Part shown: piece after piece, positions 9,279 to 17,258 of the stretch
Position numbering within the stretch: the stretch's first letter is position 1
Layout: each line of letters starts with the position of its first letter
NCBI GenBank assembly: GCA_049115695.1
Contig: JAGDZR010000006.1
Span: 372,001-436,000, forward strand
Direction: 5' to 3'
DNA length: 64,000 nt
Source: JAGDZR01 sp049115695
GTDB lineage: Bacteria > Bacteroidota > Bacteroidia > Cytophagales > Cyclobacteriaceae
Position numbers and translations under genes: made by a program
The notes under the pieces: generated by a model
Told to the model about the DNA's origin: nothing
What the model saw: the letters and a program-made list of their open reading frames with translations, nothing else
Databases searched by the model: none

Positions 9279-10021
9279 AAATCAAGCACTTCCTTTAATC
9301 TGGAATATCCTGATCTACTAACCGGTAACTGACCACCTGACTTGAGCATACACACATGTGAATCTTTGTCCAATAGTTCGATCTTCTCAATATCACTCAC
9401 GGACACTATATGTGAGCGATGTACCCGAATAAAGTCTTTTTTGTCTAGATGAGATTCCAGGTATTTCATGGTTTGCTGTTTTAAGAAGCTTCCACCTTCC
9501 GTATGAATTCTCACATAATCATCCATGGCTTCAATGTGGCGAATATGATTCACCGATAATATGTGAATCTTACTGTTTACTTTGACAACCACCCGCTCCA
9601 ACTGCTCAACCTTTTCCTGAGCTGTCTGAACAACACGCCTTATTTTTTCCTGCTCTTTCTCCGTCCCCCCCATCCGTTGTACAGCTTTATTCACAGCTTC
9701 ATCGAACCTCTCTTTTGTATAAGGCTTCAATAAATAATCTGCCGCACTCAGCTCAAAAGCTTTGATCGCATACTCATCATACGCTGTACTGAAGATGATA
9801 ACAGGTGCGTCATCCAAGAGCTCTAACATTTCGAACCCCGTAATTTTGGGCATCATGATATCCAGAAAAACCAAATCTGGTTTGATTTCATTGATGGCTT
9901 TTAATCCTTCAAAACCATTGGTACATTCTCCCACAATCTCGATACCATGATGATCGGCTAGGTAAGCTTTGATAATATCCCTTGCTAGTTGTTCATCGTC
10001 AATGATGATGGCTTTGATCAT
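9275..10021 (-). CDS. LytTR-type response regulator
   Basis: 248 residues. The receiver domain (1-120) has the acidic pair D8-D9 and phospho-acceptor D54 in PDLVFLDIMMP. A short coiled linker follows (EKEQEKIRRVVQTAQEKVEQL), then a LytTR DNA-binding domain (about 145-248) with the typical VNHIRHIEAMDDYVRIHT and FIRVHRSHIVS segments. It overlaps the kinase gene by 23 bases, so the two are translationally coupled. Pairing with a LiaF-like gene upstream suggests an envelope-stress circuit. Such regulators often control adjacent genes; the flanking micro-proteins are natural candidate targets. Confidence 0.93.
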   Translation of the reverse strand: MIKAIIIDDEQLARDIIKAYLADHHGIEIVGECTNGFEGLKAINEIKPDLVFLDIMMPKITGFEMLELLDDAPVIIFSTAYDEYAIKAFELSAADYLLKPYTKERFDEAVNKAVQRMGGTEKEQEKIRRVVQTAQEKVEQLERVVVKVNSKIHILSVNHIRHIEAMDDYVRIHTEGGSFLKQQTMKYLESHLDKKDFIRVHRSHIVSVSDIEKIELLDKDSHVCMLKSGGQLPVSRSGYSRLKEVLDF

Positions 10022-11063
10022 GCTGTTGCGGTATTTTCATTTCTACAATAAAAACGTTTTCGTCAACCTTGGTACTCAACAATCCGGCACTCGAAAAGTG
10101 AATGTTCAGTCGCTGTTGAATATTCTTTAATCCTATCCCTTCTCCTTTTTTAACCACTGATTCTGAATCGAAATTATTCGACATTCGTAGTATTAACAAA
10201 TCTCCTTTTTGCTCTCCTGTCAAAACAATCGTTACAGGCGCTATGCTCTCGTATACCCCGTACTTAATCGCATTCTCAAACAAGGGCTGCAAAATCATCT
10301 TAGGAACTGCACACTTCAGCAAAGTATCATCAACTTCACAGCGAAAAACCAGCTTGTCTCCAAATCTCACTTTTTCGATATCCATATATCGCTGTGACTG
10401 TGTGATCTCCTCCTGCAATGAATTCAATTCTTCTGCGTCCTGTCCCAGGGAATATCGAAGAAAGTCACTCAGTTTAATCACCATGTTACGTGCCTTTTCA
10501 GGAGCGGTAATGGTAAGCGAACTAATTGAGTTTAAACTGTTGAAAATGAAGTGAGGATTGATCTGAGATTTAAGCGCGCGTAGCTCGGTCTCCTGAATGA
10601 TCGATTTTAGCTCAAGTTCTTCATGAAGTTTTTGTTGCAAATCAATGTTGTATTGAATCAGGTAATACACCAGCGTAAGCACAACGTAGTAGAGCATGCC
10701 TACCATCCCTCGTCCGGCAATGGAAGTCTCAAGAAAGTCGATGTAGTATATTTCATTTCTGAATATGATACCTAGTAAGGTAGTGCCTCCATACGTCCAG
10801 GTAGCTACAGTTAGAAGAGCGGCTGTCAAATGGAGTGTAATCAATCCCCCAATATCTCGATTGTCTGTTTGCGAAAACCGCACAATGTACCAAAACCCTA
10901 TCCCTAACCCCATGAACATGGCATTGAAGATGACACTATCGGTTATGGCGATAACCAATTCAATTCCATAGTAGAGATTAAACAAAACAACCTGGACCAT
11001 CGCAATGACAATCCAGGTAATTCCATATAACCTTCCGGCAAGTTCAAATATTGGGTGCCTCAT
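9999..11063 (-). CDS. LytS/YehU-type sensor histidine kinase
   Basis: 354 residues. Four predicted membrane helices occupy about residues 12-135 with almost no periplasmic domain. A short coiled coil follows, then the His_kinase domain (PF06580 type) with phospho-acceptor H171 in SQINPHFIFNSLNSI. The ATPase domain has N-box KMILQPLFENAIKYG and a G-box around KGEGIGLKNIQQRL. The lack of an extracellular sensor suggests sensing in or at the membrane. The LiaF-like gene ends 43 bases upstream, and the response regulator overlaps the 3' end. Confidence 0.92.
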   Translation of the reverse strand: MRHPIFELAGRLYGITWIVIAMVQVVLFNLYYGIELVIAITDSVIFNAMFMGLGIGFWYIVRFSQTDNRDIGGLITLHLTAALLTVATWTYGGTTLLGIIFRNEIYYIDFLETSIAGRGMVGMLYYVVLTLVYYLIQYNIDLQQKLHEELELKSIIQETELRALKSQINPHFIFNSLNSISSLTITAPEKARNMVIKLSDFLRYSLGQDAEELNSLQEEITQSQRYMDIEKVRFGDKLVFRCEVDDTLLKCAVPKMILQPLFENAIKYGVYESIAPVTIVLTGEQKGDLLILRMSNNFDSESVVKKGEGIGLKNIQQRLNIHFSSAGLLSTKVDENVFIVEMKIPQQHDQSHHH

Positions 11064-11106
11064 TCAATTTCTTTGCTGGTGAAATTAATTGATCTCAGTT
11101 AATTCC

Positions 11107-11790
11107 CTAGGCTCTGATTTCTCCACCTCCAAACATTACAAATCCTTTGATGATAAGTACTTTATCAGGATCTCCTGATTCCAGGTTGGCAACAATTCTT
11201 GAATCCGTGAATCCACCAAGCACTGCCTGTACTTCATTTTTAACTGTCCAATTTTTAGGCAAAATCAATGTAGTCCCTCCAAACATGCAGAAGATGTCCA
11301 ATACGTTTGTTCCAGTTGCCAATTCTGCATTGGTCAAATCAATTTCAGATCCTCCGAAGACTGCAGAAATTTTACCACCTCTAAATGACTTAGAGTCAAT
11401 CACCCTTTTACCTCCGCCAAGAATGGATGTTTCATCCAATACATCAACTGACGAAACGCTTGCGTCATTTAGGTGAAGGTGCCTCCGACGCGTGATGATG
11501 GTAATACCAACAATAATTAAGACCACTGGCCAAAAGTCTCTGATGTGCCAATGAGGAATATGTAAAATATCTGGCAATAGAAAAAACAAACCTATGGCCA
11601 AAAAGACAACACCACCCCTTTTACCAGTCGCTAGCATAGCACCACCCACAACTACCATGATCATCTCCCAACCAAATACCCACCACGGAATAAAATTGGG
11701 GATTAATTCGAGGTTATCAAGTAAAAAGGTTCCTCCAATGATAATGAGGACTATTCCAATCCATGTGTTACTATCTCTGTGCGTTTCCAT
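11107..11790 (-). CDS. LiaF/LiaI-like membrane protein
   Basis: 227 residues. The N-terminal half has three to four short hydrophobic helices separated by Gly-rich turns (IGIVLIIIGGTFLLDNLELIP, VFGWEMIMVVVGGAML, GVVFLAIGLFFLLP, WPVVLIIVGITIITRRR), as in the LiaI/DUF5668 unit. The C-terminal half is the soluble beta-helical toast-rack-like domain of LiaF (ILGGGKRVID, SAVFGGSEIDLTNA, IFCMFGGTTLILP, VMFGGGEIRA). In Firmicutes LiaF modulates an envelope-stress kinase. Here the gene is the first of an apparent operon with the LytS-type kinase and LytTR regulator, which supports a similar role. Confidence 0.82.
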   Translation of the reverse strand: METHRDSNTWIGIVLIIIGGTFLLDNLELIPNFIPWWVFGWEMIMVVVGGAMLATGKRGGVVFLAIGLFFLLPDILHIPHWHIRDFWPVVLIIVGITIITRRRHLHLNDASVSSVDVLDETSILGGGKRVIDSKSFRGGKISAVFGGSEIDLTNAELATGTNVLDIFCMFGGTTLILPKNWTVKNEVQAVLGGFTDSRIVANLESGDPDKVLIIKGFVMFGGGEIRA

Positions 11791-12038
11791 TGTTTTTCGT
11801 TTTTTAAGTTTGATTACACTACAATTCTACGGATGCATTAAACACCGAACCATAGCTAATCGGTAAACGAACATGGGCTACCGGTAAATGAACGAACCCG
11901 CATTGTTAAATCATAATCAGGCATTCTCTGCCATTAACAAAAATTTCCCTTTCATCGAGAATTTCATCCCTTTGATCGCAATAAATTTCAGCACTACTGA
12001 TCGTACTCTACTTTAGCAATATCAAAAACCATTTAAAC

Positions 12039-12149
12039 ATGGAAGTCATACACCAACCAAACAAAATTAGAACTAAACTAGCGCGGATTGCCACAATCGC
12101 ACTCTACGCTATCACCCTATCACTTTTTGTGATGATCATATTCGAATAA
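12039..12149 (+). CDS. Single-helix membrane micro-protein, paralogue B
   Basis: A 36-codon ORF from ATG 12039. A basic N-terminus (MEVIHQPNKIRTKLARI) is followed by one hydrophobic helix (TIALYAITLSLFVMIIFE). It aligns without gaps to the 9162 micro-protein across the KLARI/ALY junction. A strong terminator begins 30 bases after the stop, so this is an independent transcription unit lying divergent to the LiaF-like gene. No Shine-Dalgarno is evident. Conservation of the juxtamembrane motif between the two copies argues against chance. Function is unknown; a small regulator or subunit of a membrane complex is possible. Confidence 0.62.
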   Translation: MEVIHQPNKIRTKLARIATIALYAITLSLFVMIIFE

Positions 12150-12178
12150 ACAGAGGTCCCAAACCACCTTATAGACTT

Positions 12179-12208
12179 AAAACCGCTCCTAACCAGAGCG
12201 GTTTTTTT
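12179..12208 (+). terminator. Rho-independent terminator after micro-protein B
   Basis: A perfect 10-bp stem (AAAACCGCTC at 12179-12188 pairing with GAGCGGTTTT at 12196-12205) has a 7-nt loop and runs into a T7 tract. It is placed to end the 12039-12149 transcript. Confidence 0.88.
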
Positions 12209-12254
12209 ATGCCCACTTCTGTGATGGGCACGCTTTTTAAAAGCGCGCCAGATG

Positions 12255-12419
12255 GCAACCCAACCATCCCCTAAGTCACGCCAGTAATGCGTCTTTCTTA
12301 AACCCGGAAGGATACTAATAGAATCCCTAGGCAGACCTTCGGGAATGACTGCAGGGGTGAAGAAATGGTGACGCGCAACCCGACCATCCCATAAGTCTAG
12401 CCAGCATGGCGTCTTTCTT
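12255..12419. repeat. Degenerate 45-bp direct repeat in non-coding DNA (period 120 bp)
   Basis: Two copies of a roughly 45-bp segment lie at 12255-12299 and 12375-12419, beginning GCAACCC and ending GTCTTTCTT, with a handful of differences. The DNA between them holds fragments such as a CCCTAGGCAGACCTTCGGGAATGAC stretch that look like worn-down dispersed intergenic repeats. This is part of the gene-free interval 12209-12756. I see no coding frame with protein-like composition in it. Confidence 0.5.
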
Positions 12420-12617
12420 TCTATTGCATTGGCTTTTAGCTTTGGTTATTTGCGCTGAATTTCAGTAAACAATGGCATAACTCAAGTTCTAGTAACAATC
12501 ACACCCGACACATCATGCCGACTCTGGAGGCATCTATTTGATTGGCCATTAGCTTTGGCTTTAGCCGTCAGGTTACAACCACTCCTACCCCCACATTCAC
12601 GTCAGACCCACCCCCTT

Positions 12618-12665
12618 CCCCTCCCAGGAGGGGACTAGAGCAGCGTCAGGATGGCGCTGCTTTTT
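12618..12665 (+). repeat. Palindromic repeat element followed by a terminator-like hairpin
   Basis: CCCCTCC-CA-GGAGGGG (12618-12633) is a near-contiguous palindrome. Six bases later AGCAGCG (12639-12645) pairs with CGCTGCT (12655-12661) and is followed by a short T tract. The C-rich then G-rich palindrome resembles the REP-like elements scattered in Bacteroidota intergenic DNA; a cousin occurs at 41026. The short Pro-rich frame through it is a by-product of base composition. Confidence 0.45.
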
Positions 12666-12756
12666 GGCCGTTCGCACTAATCTTCAGGAAACAATCACTC
12701 CCTCATTTTAAACATTTCGAATAGTGGCATGATTTACAAGTTGTGGCGTAATTTCG

Positions 12757-13083
12757 ATGTTCTTAAAAAGAGAATCATCCGTGCTCTACATCACTCAACT
12801 GATTTACATCAAACCTGGAAAAGAAGAACTCTTCCTTGAGTTTGAAAACAAAGTAATCCCGCTAATGGGTCGCTACACCGGTAAAATTATCCAACGAATT
12901 CGGCCAACTGAAGAAAGCTTTGTCTCAGGAGAGGAAAAGCGTCCCTATGAAATTCATATTGTGTCCTTTGACTCAGATGAGGATTTTATGGCATATGCCA
13001 GGAATCCTGAAAGAAATCAGTTTATGTACCTGAAAGATCAATCTGTAGAAGAAATTCTTATGTTTAAAGGATCGAGCATTTAG
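12757..13083 (+). CDS. Small dimeric alpha-beta barrel (DUF1330-like) protein
   Basis: 108 residues from ATG 12757. The pattern (LYITQLIYIKPGKEELFLEFENKV, then a short strand-helix, then YEIHIVSFDSDEDFMAYARNPERNQF) matches the DUF1330/antibiotic-biosynthesis monooxygenase-type dimeric alpha-beta barrel. Such small cytosolic proteins are often enzymes of unknown substrate. No catalytic residue can be named. It stands 40 bases upstream of the epimerase gene, which has its own promoter-like element, so co-transcription is uncertain. Confidence 0.55.
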   Translation: MFLKRESSVLYITQLIYIKPGKEELFLEFENKVIPLMGRYTGKIIQRIRPTEESFVSGEEKRPYEIHIVSFDSDEDFMAYARNPERNQFMYLKDQSVEEILMFKGSSI

Positions 13084-13123
13084 TTACGTCACTCTTCCTT
13101 GATAGTTTGTACCTTTAGCTGTA

Positions 13124-14113
13124 ATGAATGAAGCCAAAACTGCATTTGTAACGGGCGGAACAGGGTTTCTGGGCATCAACCTGATTCGAGCACTGTGTGA
13201 TCAAAACTGGTCAATCACTGCACTTCATAGGGCAACCTCAGATCTTACCTATATAAAGGACCTGCCTATTAAGCTGGCTGAAGGATCCATCACTGAAAAA
13301 GCCACGCTTTGTGATGCGATACCAACAAACGCCTCTGTAGTATTTCACTTGGCCGGGGATACCAATCTATGGTCGAAAAAAAATGCTCAGCAGACTGAGG
13401 TCAATGTAACTGGAACTCAAAACCTGATTGATGCAGCAATTGATAAAGGAGCGAAAAAATTCATTCATACCTCCAGTATTTCAGCCTGGGGTTCGGCTCG
13501 AGGCAATGTAACAGAAGAAACACCTCAATGCGGCGGACAATCCTGGATCAATTATGAAAAGTCAAAATTCCTGGGAGAACAGGTAGCGCTTGAGAACGCC
13601 AACCGAGGAATAGACGTAACCATTATCAATCCAGGCTCGATTGTAGGGGCTTTTGATAAGTCAAGCTGGGCGCAAATGTTCTTCGCAATCAGGAATGGCG
13701 AATTACCCGGTGTTCCTCCCGGCACCAATAGTTTTGTACATGTAAACGACGTAGTTCAGGCGCTTATCATTGCATCTGAAAAGGGTAAACCCGGGGAACG
13801 ATACTTAGTTACTGGTACTGATAGTACGCTTCAAGAGCTAGCCGCTCATATGGCTAAAGTGATGGGCTTAGCTAAAGTTCCCAAAAAGCTACCCAAATGG
13901 CTATTGATGACAGTTGCTCGCTTGGGAATGATTTCGTCAGCCTTCACAGGTAAGGAACCCACCATTACGCCTGAAAAAGTGGAGCTCTTATCGCGAAAAG
14001 GATTTGGATATTCGAACGATAAGGCGCTTGCTCAATTCAATTACACCTCCACTCCCTGGCAACAGGGTGTACAAGAGAGTTACGACTGGTTGATCCGAGA
14101 GGGGCTCTTATAA
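13124..14113 (+). CDS. NAD-dependent epimerase/dehydratase family protein (extended SDR)
   Basis: 329 residues. The N-terminal Rossmann motif is TGGTGFLG (residues 11-18). An extended-SDR active site follows, with HTSSISAWGS and the catalytic Y-x-x-x-K in NYEKSK. The C-terminal substrate domain is of the dihydroflavonol-4-reductase/3-beta-HSD-like type. The reaction is an NAD(P)-dependent reduction or epimerisation of an unknown substrate. A TACCTTTA octamer (13110-13117) lies 6 nt before the ATG and may be its promoter -7 element. It converges on the GMC operon. Confidence 0.88.
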   Translation: MNEAKTAFVTGGTGFLGINLIRALCDQNWSITALHRATSDLTYIKDLPIKLAEGSITEKATLCDAIPTNASVVFHLAGDTNLWSKKNAQQTEVNVTGTQNLIDAAIDKGAKKFIHTSSISAWGSARGNVTEETPQCGGQSWINYEKSKFLGEQVALENANRGIDVTIINPGSIVGAFDKSSWAQMFFAIRNGELPGVPPGTNSFVHVNDVVQALIIASEKGKPGERYLVTGTDSTLQELAAHMAKVMGLAKVPKKLPKWLLMTVARLGMISSAFTGKEPTITPEKVELLSRKGFGYSNDKALAQFNYTSTPWQQGVQESYDWLIREGLL

Positions 14114-14118
14114 TACAA

Positions 14119-14712
14119 CTACAAGCTCCAGCTGTTGCCAACATCTGATAATGGAATACAGCCTAAATAGTCACCGGGAATAGGATCATAATTCAGTACT
14201 TTTTCACCAATCTCCTCCGAAGTAAAATACCCCCACAAAATGGTCGATTTGAGTGATCTGTAAAATCCTACAGGTTTTTGCTCGCCTACTGCTGTACCCC
14301 AGACACCTTTGTTAAACTTACCTGAGTTAGCTTCTGCCTCTTTGAGTATCGCATTTCTGTTTTCCGTGCTCAGTTCAACAAAGGAATCACCAAACTTTTG
14401 CTGACAGTTGACGTCAAATTTGTTCAGTTCATCAACTACCATCTGCTGCCCCTCTTTGTCGTACAGCTTACTGAAAATCAAATCAATGAAAATATCTACT
14501 TTCATTTCCAATCCGCCCGGAGTAGCTGTTTTTGGTAATATCACATCAACCAAAGTTGAAATGAGTCTGGCGTGCTGCTCGTTTAAAAAAACAGGTTGCC
14601 AATCCAAACGTACTTGTTGCTTGCAAGACTGAAGTAGTGACAACAACGACGGCATCATAGCCGCAGATCCAGCAGCGATCACCGATTTCTTGAGTGCTTC
14701 TCTTCTTTCCAT
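14119..14712 (-). CDS. Gluconate 2-dehydrogenase subunit 3 family protein
   Basis: I take the ATG at 14712, four bases after the GMC oxidoreductase stop; a longer frame to 14763 would overlap that gene. The 197 residues start MERREALKKSVIAAGSAAM, a twin-arginine-like signal for export with a folded partner, with Cys in SLLQSC. The body (about 40-190) matches the small gamma subunit of membrane gluconate/sugar dehydrogenases (ARLISTLVDVILPKTATPG). It lies directly downstream of the GMC flavoprotein, which it would chaperone and help export. The cytochrome c subunit found in some complexes is absent here. Confidence 0.85.
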   Translation of the reverse strand: MERREALKKSVIAAGSAAMMPSLLSLLQSCKQQVRLDWQPVFLNEQHARLISTLVDVILPKTATPGGLEMKVDIFIDLIFSKLYDKEGQQMVVDELNKFDVNCQQKFGDSFVELSTENRNAILKEAEANSGKFNKGVWGTAVGEQKPVGFYRSLKSTILWGYFTSEEIGEKVLNYDPIPGDYLGCIPLSDVGNSWSL

Positions 14713-14716
14713 CTGA

Positions 14717-16423
14717 CTAGAGGTTATTCTTTTTAAGTTCTGAAATAGCATGATTTGCCGCACGAGCAGTCAATGCCATGTAAGTAAGAGAGGGGTTGAC
14801 ACAGGATGATGATGTCATACAGGCACCATCGGTAACAAATACATTTTTCGCGGCATGAACCTGGTTAGTTGCATTCAACACTGATGTTTTAGGGTCTTTA
14901 CCCATCCGTGCTGTACCCATTTCATGAATACCATAACCCGGCTCGTGTTCATTGTCAAAATCAACAATATCCTTTACGCCTACTCGCTCGAGCATCTCTC
15001 TGGCGTCTTTGCGAATTTGCTTATTGAGTGCTAGCTCATTTTCCTTGAACTCACAGTCTATGGCCAATGTAGGCTGCCCCCATTTATCAAGATTATCGGT
15101 ATCCAGCGAAACTTTGTTTTCATGATACGGCAAACATTCTGCAAAACCAGTAATGAAAAATTCCCAATCGCCAGGTTTCATTAGACCATCTTTAAAGTCG
15201 GCACCAAAGTCCTCCTGACTTGCTCCTGCTCCCCAGCCAGATCGAGATGCACCCCCCTGGAATCCAAATCCTCTTACAAATTCATCGGATTGCTCCTGCC
15301 CTTTTAGGTTGACATACCTTGGAATATAAATTCCGTTTGGTCGTCTACCTTTATAATATTGATCATCAAAACCATCAACAGTTCCGAGCGCTCCCACTCG
15401 ATAGGTATGATCCATCAGGTTATGTCCTAGTTCACCACTGTCATTACCAAAACCATTCTCAAATCGACTGGATGTGGAATTCATCAAAATCTGCGTCGTA
15501 CTTAAAGTAGAAGCATTACAGAAAATGATTCTGGCATGATACTCCCTCACTTCGTTGGTTTCGGCATCAATGATCCTCACCCCGGTTGCCTTACCTTTTT
15601 CATCATCATAGATGAGAGACTGAACAATCGAAAATGGCCTGATGGTCAAATTTCCAGTTGCATTTGCAGCAGGAAGGGTGACCGCATTACTACTGAAGTA
15701 CGCACCGTATGGACAACCCCGACTACAGCGATTCCTGAACTGACATTTACCTCGTCCATTGAGAGGTTCTGTTAAGTGTGCAGCGCGTCCGATGATCAGG
15801 TTCCTGCCGGGAAATTCGCTTTCTAATCTTGTTTTAACTTCTTTTTCGACACAGTTGAGCTCCATGGGGGGTAAAAAATGACTATCAGGGAGCTGTGGTA
15901 ATCCAGCCGCTTCTCCACTGATGCCGGCAAACTTTTCAACATAAGTATACCATGGCTCCAAATCCGCATATCGGATTGGCCAGTCAACACCATAACCATC
16001 TTTGGCATTTGCCTCAAAATCAAGATCACTCCATCGGTAGCATTGCTTCCCCCATAGGATCGACCGGCCACCCATTTGATGGGCTCTTGCCCACATGAAT
16101 GGTTTAACTTCTGTGTAGGGGTTTTCTTCATCATTGGCCCAGAAGTGTTCAGTATCTGCTCCTATGAATCCAGACCGACCTGCCTTGTAGTGCTTTTTCA
16201 TCACTTCAGGCTCCAATGCCCCTCTGAGTTCAGTGTCCCAGGGATCATTGTTCATGGTAGGATAATCCTTGACATGCTCCACGAGTCTACCTCGCTCCAG
16301 CACAAGGGTATTCAAACCTCCTTCACAAAGTTCTTTAGCAGCCCATCCTCCACTAATTCCTGACCCTATGACGATGGCATCATAGGTCATGTCTGCTTTC
16401 GCATCAATATTAAAATTGGCCAT
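14717..16423 (-). CDS. GMC family oxidoreductase (FAD-dependent sugar/alcohol dehydrogenase subunit)
   Basis: 568 residues. The FAD-binding motif is near the N-terminus (YDAIVIGSGISGGWAAKEL, about 14-32), with LVLERG after it. A Cys-containing segment (CSRGCPYGAYF) is characteristic of gluconate/fructose dehydrogenase large subunits. The C-terminal GMC motif contains GIHEMGTARMG and CVNPSLTYMALT. It probably oxidises a sugar or polyol and passes electrons to a carrier. No signal peptide is seen, which fits export piggy-backed on the Tat signal of the small subunit encoded next. The two genes form an operon. Confidence 0.92.
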   Translation of the reverse strand: MANFNIDAKADMTYDAIVIGSGISGGWAAKELCEGGLNTLVLERGRLVEHVKDYPTMNNDPWDTELRGALEPEVMKKHYKAGRSGFIGADTEHFWANDEENPYTEVKPFMWARAHQMGGRSILWGKQCYRWSDLDFEANAKDGYGVDWPIRYADLEPWYTYVEKFAGISGEAAGLPQLPDSHFLPPMELNCVEKEVKTRLESEFPGRNLIIGRAAHLTEPLNGRGKCQFRNRCSRGCPYGAYFSSNAVTLPAANATGNLTIRPFSIVQSLIYDDEKGKATGVRIIDAETNEVREYHARIIFCNASTLSTTQILMNSTSSRFENGFGNDSGELGHNLMDHTYRVGALGTVDGFDDQYYKGRRPNGIYIPRYVNLKGQEQSDEFVRGFGFQGGASRSGWGAGASQEDFGADFKDGLMKPGDWEFFITGFAECLPYHENKVSLDTDNLDKWGQPTLAIDCEFKENELALNKQIRKDAREMLERVGVKDIVDFDNEHEPGYGIHEMGTARMGKDPKTSVLNATNQVHAAKNVFVTDGACMTSSSCVNPSLTYMALTARAANHAISELKKNNL

Positions 16424-16506
16424 TTAGTTCATTCATTTAATCCTTCAAGATATAGAACTAATGGCTTACTCAATAATGAAAAAACCAAATTTTACAATTA
16501 TTGAAT

Positions 16507-17241
16507 CTATTGCTTCAGTGCCGCTTTGGTGAAAAGGTATTCCTCAATTTCCTGATTAAACTTAATACTGGTTATTTGCATTTCAGTTCCATTTCCCTGC
16601 TTGAGCATGTCCTTGTAAGTCATCTTCATAGGAAACCAGCGACCTTGAATCTGCTGCACATCCTGCAATGTAGTACGCTTCAGCAGTTGACCACTTTTGG
16701 CAAACAGCTCTTCTCTGAGTGGAACAAATCTGTCTTTGTCTACCCAGATCTTTCTACGATAGTAGGCAACATCCTCTACAATGGCTTCCAAATCCAAAAC
16801 ATATGTCTGTCGGCCATCTACCTCCTCATCCCCAACGACTGTCATTTTATACATGTCCTTAAGTTCTCGATCGTCCATCATATCTTCATAGGAAAAATCC
16901 GATCCCATAATCGATTGACGCAACATATGTCCTGAAATCTGAATGGTCCTATCAGTAGAGGGTGAGTAAATCCAGAGCTTGTCCGTCAGCTTGAGCATTT
17001 TGGTACCCTTCTCCCGTGAGGGTGATAAATACTCTGTAAATGCTTGTTGATCACCTACCGAGTAAGAAATAGAAGTCATGGTACGGCTGTTTCGTTTACC
17101 ATGAATGGTCATAGACGATTCCACAATCCTATTCTCTGCAGACATATTAGCATCTACCCGATCGATGATCTCTTCTGCATTCTGTGCGCTCACATGTATT
17201 GTCAATACAATGACCGCTATAATTGATAATATACTTTTCAT
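16507..17241 (-). CDS. LolA-like outer membrane lipoprotein-sorting protein
   Basis: 244 residues with a Sec signal (MKSILSIIAVIVLTIHVSA, cleaved near AQN). The body has the half-barrel pattern of the LolA/LppX fold in the group usually called outer membrane lipoprotein-sorting protein (EEIIDRVDANM, MLKLTDKLWIYSPSTDR, MGSDFSYEDMM, and RKIWVDKDRFVPLREE). It is periplasmic and would shuttle a lipid-modified or lipid-like cargo. It lies 17 bases downstream of two FtsX-type permeases in the same operon, so it is likely the carrier that accepts cargo from that transporter. Confidence 0.85.
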   Translation of the reverse strand: MKSILSIIAVIVLTIHVSAQNAEEIIDRVDANMSAENRIVESSMTIHGKRNSRTMTSISYSVGDQQAFTEYLSPSREKGTKMLKLTDKLWIYSPSTDRTIQISGHMLRQSIMGSDFSYEDMMDDRELKDMYKMTVVGDEEVDGRQTYVLDLEAIVEDVAYYRRKIWVDKDRFVPLREELFAKSGQLLKRTTLQDVQQIQGRWFPMKMTYKDMLKQGNGTEMQITSIKFNQEIEEYLFTKAALKQ

Positions 17242-17258
17242 GTTTCTTTCTTTAAATG

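Noticed and set aside
10243..10554. Plus-strand frame opposite the kinase gene
   Set aside because: Fully antisense to conserved kinase motifs, no start signals.
12301..12360. Possible mobile-element remnant in the CTAGGCAGACC stretch
   Set aside because: No transposase frame and no terminal inverted repeats with target duplication could be found.
12542..12724. Pro-rich 60-codon frame in the repeat island
   Set aside because: Arises from the C-rich palindrome and repeat DNA; no homology-like segments.
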